DNA from: an uncultured Gemmatimonadota bacterium
GTDB taxonomy: Bacteria > Gemmatimonadota > Gemmatimonadetes > Gemmatimonadales > Gemmatimonadaceae
Assembly: GCA_946479895.1 (NCBI GenBank)
Contig: CAMLHT010000039.1
Span: 1-19,474, forward strand
Length of the DNA: 19,474 nt
Reading direction: 5' to 3'
Of the stretch, positions 16,371 to 19,474 are shown piece by piece (the stretch's first letter is position 1; each line of letters begins with the position of its first letter). A program made the position numbers and the translations under genes. The notes under the pieces are model-generated. The model ran no database searches, had not been told where the DNA came from, and was given only the letters and a program-made list of their open reading frames with translations.

Positions 16371-16391
16371 GCGCGGCCTCGAAAGCCGCGC
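16371..16391. other. GC-rich hairpin just after the susCD operon
   Basis: A 7-bp perfect stem, GCGCGGC (16371-16377) and GCCGCGC (16385-16391), encloses the loop CTCGAAA, 12 bases past the DUF4397 stop codon. Its place suits the 3' end of the operon transcript. No T-run follows, so it may be an RNA 3'-end or processing stem and not a complete intrinsic terminator. Confidence 0.5.
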
Positions 16392-16410
16392 GAGCGTATG
16401 GAATTGGGTC

Positions 16411-16504
16411 CGCGGATCACGCGGATGAACGTGGAATAAACGACCAGGAGCGTTGGGCCCGGATGCACTCGAGCTCAACGCTCCTGGTCGTTTCCGTGAT
16501 CCGC
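16411..16504. repeat. Iterated CGCGGAT motif within a nested palindrome (possible bidirectional terminator or interspersed repeat)
   Basis: The left side has three tandem variants: CGCGGATCA (16411-16419), CGCGGATGAA (16420-16429) and CGTGGAATAAA (16430-16440). A perfect 18-bp inverted repeat follows, AAACGACCAGGAGCGTTG (16438-16455) with CAACGCTCCTGGTCGTTT (16476-16493), around a 20-nt loop; three more pairs, one G-U, can extend it inward. Outside it a second perfect 10-bp arm pair joins 16412-16421 with 16495-16504. Each strand ends the inner stem with TTT, so it could terminate transcription in both directions, although that T-run is short. It lies between the plus-strand susCD operon and a minus-strand gene, a normal place for such an element. 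Confidence 0.75.
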
Positions 16505-16562
16505 CGACAGACACATCCTGAACACCCAGGAAGGCCGGTCGGAGCACGCACGCACGGGCAAC

Positions 16563-16594
16563 AAAAAAGGTGGCGGCCGAAATCGGCCACCACC
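16563..16594 (-). terminator. Intrinsic terminator of the small membrane-protein gene
   Basis: On the minus strand a 12-bp stem (16583-16594 with 16569-16580, one G-T wobble) with a very short loop is followed directly by six T residues (16568-16563). This is a canonical rho-independent terminator 20 bases past the stop codon of the 58-codon gene, and is good independent evidence that a minus-strand gene ends here. Confidence 0.9.
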
Positions 16595-16614
16595 TTCTCA
16601 TTCGTCAGCAGCGA

Positions 16615-16791
16615 TCAGATCCGGGCCTGCTGCCTTCTGCGGAGGACGTTGTCCTGGACCCAGGTCGCCGGGATGATGAACAGCGGCGTCAGGAAGAAGC
16701 CGAGCAGCGTGTTCAGCCAGATCAGCGCGACGTAGAAGCAGCCGAGGCCGAAACCAACCCAGATGGTGCCCAGCGGGCCATGCGTTTCCAA
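16615..16791 (-). CDS. Small predicted two-helix membrane protein
   Basis: This 58-residue protein starts at TTG with GGAG 7 bases upstream. It has a very hydrophobic centre: a first helix at about residues 9-30 (TIWVGFGLGCFYVALIWLNT) and a second at about 31-46 (GFFLTPLFIIPATWVQ), joined by a tight turn. A basic tail (RRRQQARI) follows. The frame is supported by its hydrophobicity, the good ribosome binding site and the terminator 20 bases downstream. A longer overlapping minus-strand ORF (16598-16981) reads as arginine- and proline-rich nonsense and is rejected. The size and topology recall YqaE/Pmp3-type proteins, but I see no diagnostic match, so the function is unknown. It diverges from tilS, with 92 bases between the starts. 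Confidence 0.7.
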   Translation of the reverse strand: METHGPLGTIWVGFGLGCFYVALIWLNTLLGFFLTPLFIIPATWVQDNVLRRRQQARI

Positions 16792-16883
16792 GAGATCGCT
16801 CCGTATTTCGGTGAGGTCCGAGAAAAAAGGTAGCAGGGCGCGGACGAGCCATCCAGTGTCGCCACCGGGCTATCTTGGCTGGC

Positions 16884-17837
16884 ATGAGTGACCCGGTCGC
16901 CCTGATCCAGCGCGCGGTCCGCGAAGGGATTCCGGCCGAGGGGCGGTCGCTGCTGGCGGTATCCGGCGGCCTGGACTCCATGGTTCTCCTTCATGCCGCG
17001 ATGGCCGTGCGCGGGCCCGCCGGGCTCGTGGTGGCGACGTTCGACCACGCGACGGGTGAGCACGCATCGCGCGCCGTGGACCTGGTCGAGCGGACGGCGA
17101 TGTCCGCGGGGGTGGCGGTGGTTGTCGGCCGCGGCGAGCCGCTCGAGCGGCCCAGCGAGGCGGGCTGGCGCGAGCAGCGGATGGGGTTCCTGAGAGCCGC
17201 GGCGGCGGAGCATCGGGCGACGATCTGCACCGCGCACACGCGTGACGACCAGGTGGAGACGGTCCTGTTCCGCGAGCTCCGCGGCGCCGGACCCCGTGGA
17301 CTGGCCGGCCTGGCCGCGGCGGGCGAGATCCGCCGCCCATTGCTCGCGATCGACCGCGTCCGGATCGCCGACTACGCGGCAGCCGCGGGTGTCGAATGGG
17401 TGGAGGACCCGACGAACCTCGACCGGGCATTCACCCGCAACCGCCTTCGACATGAGATCCTGCCGGCGCTTCGCCGGATCGCGCCCGCGATCGACTCGGA
17501 GCTCGCGGCGATCGGGGAAGGCGCGGCCGGGTGGCGCGCCGACGTCGAGACCTTCGTTGATCGGCGAATTCACTTTCAGGCGGACCCCGGCGCCGGAATT
17601 CTCGAAGTCCCCGCGGAGTCCTTGTCCGGTTTTCCGGAAGAAGCACTGGCGATCATCTGGCCCGCGCTGCTGGCGCGCATCGGCATCACCGCAGACTGGC
17701 GGGGAACACAGCGCCTCGCGGCGTTTACTATCGAAGGATCGGCCGGTCAGCGCATCCAGCTTTCCGGCGGATGGACCGTCTACCGGCGGCGCGGGGCGCT
17801 GGAAGTCCGCCGAGAGGCGAGCCCGACCGACCGGTAA
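16884..17837 (+). CDS. tilS: tRNA(Ile)-lysidine synthase
   Basis: TilS attaches lysine to C34 of the tRNA-Ile with a CAU anticodon, changing its decoding from AUG to AUA; it is essential in most bacteria. The 317-residue protein has the PP-loop ATP motif SGGLDS at residues 27-32. It also has CTAHTRDDQVETVLFRELRG, the counterpart of the conserved AHHxDDQ block, then a RRPLL segment. WVEDPTNLDRAFTRNRLRHE with ILPAL is the usual TilS end of the catalytic domain. It is shorter than E. coli TilS (about 430), so the C-terminal tRNA-binding part is reduced, as in several other phyla. I chose ATG at 16884; an in-frame TTG lies three codons earlier. Neither has a good Shine-Dalgarno sequence. It is followed by hpt and ftsH. 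Confidence 0.92.
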   Translation: MSDPVALIQRAVREGIPAEGRSLLAVSGGLDSMVLLHAAMAVRGPAGLVVATFDHATGEHASRAVDLVERTAMSAGVAVVVGRGEPLERPSEAGWREQRMGFLRAAAAEHRATICTAHTRDDQVETVLFRELRGAGPRGLAGLAAAGEIRRPLLAIDRVRIADYAAAAGVEWVEDPTNLDRAFTRNRLRHEILPALRRIAPAIDSELAAIGEGAAGWRADVETFVDRRIHFQADPGAGILEVPAESLSGFPEEALAIIWPALLARIGITADWRGTQRLAAFTIEGSAGQRIQLSGGWTVYRRRGALEVRREASPTDR

Positions 17838-17857
17838 GGAGTGGCGGCAAAGGCAAG

Positions 17858-17884
17858 CCGGTCCGGGTCTTCGGGCCGGGCTGG
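17858..17884. other. Hairpin in the tilS-hpt gap
   Basis: A 9-bp stem with two G-U pairs joins 17858-17866 (CCGGTCCGG) and 17876-17884 (CCGGGCTGG) around a 9-nt loop containing TTCG. It lies 20 bases after the tilS stop and 35 bases before the hpt GTG start. No T-run follows. It may be an mRNA processing or stability structure; chance pairing in GC-rich DNA is possible. Confidence 0.35.
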
Positions 17885-17919
17885 GCAGCGACAGGAGGCG
17901 CCGGCATTACCTTTCCGCG

Positions 17920-18474
17920 GTGACCAACGACCTACAGACCGATCCACGACTGCTCGGACGGGCCGTCAAGCGGATCGTTTACGACCCCGGGATGATCGCC
18001 GAGCGGGTGCGCGAGCTCGGGGAGGAAATCACGGAGTATTACGGAGACGGCGACGTCGTCGTGCTCGGATTGCTGAAGGGAAGCTTCATCTTCCTCAGCG
18101 ACCTGGTGCGCGAGATCCGGCGCCCCCTGCACGTCGACTTTCTCGTCGCCTCGAGCTACGGCGACGCCATGGTCTCGAGCGGCAACGTACGGCTGCTCTA
18201 CGACCCGGAAACGAAGCTGGAGGGCAAGCACATCCTGCTTGTCGAGGACATCATCGATAGCGGCCGCACCCTGAGCCGCCTGTACGACCTGTTGTCGGCA
18301 CGGAATCCGCGTTCCCTCGAGATCTGCGCGCTGCTGCACAAGCACATCGCGACGGAGCTGAAGGTGCCGGCGCGGTTTGTCGGGTTCGACGCACCCAACG
18401 AGTTCCTCGTCGGGTACGGGCTGGACCACGCAGAGAATTTCCGGCACATCCCATTCATCGCGAGCCTGCAGTAA
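17920..18474 (+). CDS. hpt: Hypoxanthine phosphoribosyltransferase
   Basis: This purine salvage enzyme joins hypoxanthine (or guanine) to PRPP, giving IMP or GMP. The 184-residue length is normal. The PRPP-binding loop is VEDIIDSGRT (residues 108-117). LLKGSF (from L51) forms the pyrophosphate loop with K53-G54, and ASSYGD carries the S79-Y80 pair of the flexible active-site loop. The start is GTG; an AGGAGG lies about 21 bases upstream, too far to be its ribosome binding site, and the frame is open far upstream without a better start in the gap. The gene stands in the widespread tilS-hpt-ftsH order, and its TAA is directly followed by the ftsH ATG, so hpt and ftsH are very likely translated from one message. 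Confidence 0.93.
   Translation: MTNDLQTDPRLLGRAVKRIVYDPGMIAERVRELGEEITEYYGDGDVVVLGLLKGSFIFLSDLVREIRRPLHVDFLVASSYGDAMVSSGNVRLLYDPETKLEGKHILLVEDIIDSGRTLSRLYDLLSARNPRSLEICALLHKHIATELKVPARFVGFDAPNEFLVGYGLDHAENFRHIPFIASLQ

Positions 18475-19474
<1,000 letters not shown>

Noticed and set aside
16598..16981. Minus-strand ORF of 127 codons overlapping tilS
   Set aside because: Its translation is arginine- and proline-rich without any hydrophobic core, while the alternative frame gives a clean two-helix membrane protein with a ribosome binding site and a terminator.

Overview
The window looks like a chromosomal segment of a high-GC, Gram-negative-type bacterium. My best guess is the phylum Gemmatimonadota. 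The reasons are a SusC/SusD outer-membrane pair in a very GC-rich genome, many exported lipoproteins and outer-membrane barrels, and the widespread tilS-hpt-ftsH gene order. This is an inference from gene content; no rRNA or other taxonomic marker is present.

Layout. Positions 1-1028 hold a G-rich heptamer repeat and a minus-strand nitronate monooxygenase. Positions 1200-4010 (minus strand) are a two-gene operon, a FadL-type outer-membrane channel followed by an SGNH/GDSL lipoprotein hydrolase, closed by a UUCG-capped terminator-like hairpin. Divergent from it, 4207-7171 (plus) is an aceB-aceA operon for the glyoxylate shunt. Read together, the two transcription units suggest ester or lipid hydrolysis at the surface, uptake of hydrophobic products, and growth on the acetyl-CoA made from them. 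That link is inferred from adjacency.

Positions 7184-10042 (minus) encode a large secreted protein that appears to join a zinc-metallopeptidase (HEFAH plus a downstream glutamate), a TolB/PD40-like beta-propeller and a C-terminal outer-membrane barrel. A small unknown lipoprotein (10145-10771, plus) diverges from it. It is followed by a SusC-like TonB-dependent transporter, a SusD-like lipoprotein and a DUF4397 lipoprotein (10890-16358). No glycan-degrading enzyme is nearby.

Positions 16359-16614 hold a hairpin, an iterated CGCGGAT-type motif built into a strong nested palindrome, and a textbook minus-strand intrinsic terminator. That terminator ends a 58-codon two-helix membrane protein gene (16615-16791, TTG start) that is easily missed by length cut-offs. 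Positions 16884 to the end hold tilS, hpt and the 5' part of ftsH, which runs off the window.

I found no tRNA, rRNA, CRISPR array, transposase, integrase or recognised defence system. The genes are mostly known families. The least explained items are the peptidase-propeller-barrel fusion, the nested palindrome, the small membrane protein, and a C-terminal tail on isocitrate lyase that ends in a tandem repeat.
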